This document shows positions 5,196 through 5,408 of a DNA stretch of 5,408 nucleotides, in pieces. This DNA comes from Nitrososphaera sp. UBA210 (lineage in GTDB: Archaea > Thermoproteota > Nitrososphaeria > Nitrososphaerales > Nitrososphaeraceae), in contig DADA01000111.1 in assembly GCA_002494895.1 (NCBI GenBank), forward strand, positions 1 through 5,408. Reading direction: 5' to 3'. Position 1 is the stretch's first letter; the number at the start of each line of letters is the position of its first letter. Made by a program: the position numbers and the translations under genes. Under the pieces are notes generated by a model. That model was not told the DNA's origin. It made no database searches and worked only from the letters and a program-made list of their open reading frames with translations.

Positions 5196-5408
5196 TCAAT
5201 AGGATTTCCCGAGCACCCTTCGGATGAAAGTTTGAGCATAGCTATCGGCGGCTCTCTCTTCCCTATCATTGCTAGCATAGTAACCCGTGACAGGATCTGG
5301 TAGAATTTGATAGTCCAGTGTGTCTTTTACTCCATAGCAGTTTACAAGATGATGGTAGAATTCATGCAGAATCGTAGTCATGCTGGTCCCTTCTGGCTTG
5401 AAATATGC
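5196..5408 (-). CDS. HExxH zinc-metallopeptidase-like protein (5' partial)
   Basis: On the minus strand the frame is open from the window edge (AYFKPEGTS precedes the first internal methionine at 5381), so this is the last 70 residues of a longer protein. It contains LHEFYHHL, a HExxH zinc motif (5366-5352), and 32 residues after the second histidine a glutamate in EERAADSYA (5258-5256). This is the E-x-x-A-D pattern of third zinc ligands in several gluzincin groups, such as M48-like and related small peptidases. The first histidine binds metal and the glutamate acts as the catalytic base in these families. A basic tail (FIRRVLGKSY) ends it. No membrane segment is visible in this part. Family and substrate are unknown. 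Confidence 0.7.
   Translation of the reverse strand, partial: AYFKPEGTSMTTILHEFYHHLVNCYGVKDTLDYQILPDPVTGYYASNDREERAADSYAQTFIRRVLGKSY

Overview
The window looks like a piece of an ammonia-oxidising archaeon (Thaumarchaeota/Nitrososphaerota, probably near Nitrososphaera). The strongest clue is the C-terminal part of the first protein, a CFI-box-CTERM domain of the form common in that group: a G-C-L-I-A-T-A-A-F-G start, then an APQVQFLRDFRDN stretch, a WYYSFSPAIADYER stretch and transmembrane helices. Base composition is near balanced. The apparent promoters are archaeal TATA boxes about 26-27 bases upstream of start codons, with little or no leader and no clear Shine-Dalgarno sites. The genus is inferred.

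Layout. Positions 2-2167 (+) hold the 3' part of a large secreted or membrane-anchored zinc-metalloprotease-like protein (HELGH motif, C-terminal membrane anchor). Positions 2168-2645 are non-coding, with short palindromes, a probable leftward terminator and one orphan TATA box. A small minus-strand protein (2646-2897) converges on the first gene. After a second gap (2898-3282) comes a secreted LppY/LpqO-like (DUF1259) protein (3283-3884). Its signal peptide lies in a different frame from its domain, so the sequence carries a one-base frameshift. Next are a 9-bp inverted repeat spanning 3922-4013 and a winged-helix-like regulator (4015-4236) that also appears frameshifted, with its C-terminal half recognisable in the +1 frame up to about 4290. 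Three small plus-strand proteins follow: a LEA-like protein with an 11-residue repeat (4328-4507), an all-helical hypothetical protein led by a likely leaderless TTG start (4591-4869), and a short uncertain hypothetical protein (4946-5146). The right edge holds the 3' end of a minus-strand protein with a second HExxH zinc motif (5196-5408).

How it fits together. This is a loose set of mostly single-gene transcription units with their own promoters, not an operon or an obvious defence or metabolic system. I see no transposase, integrase, CRISPR array, tRNA or rRNA. The most notable points are the two frameshifts within about 1 kb (decay or sequencing error), the structured intergenic stretches, and a HExxH motif at each end of the window. 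I do not see clear evidence of a new multi-gene system.
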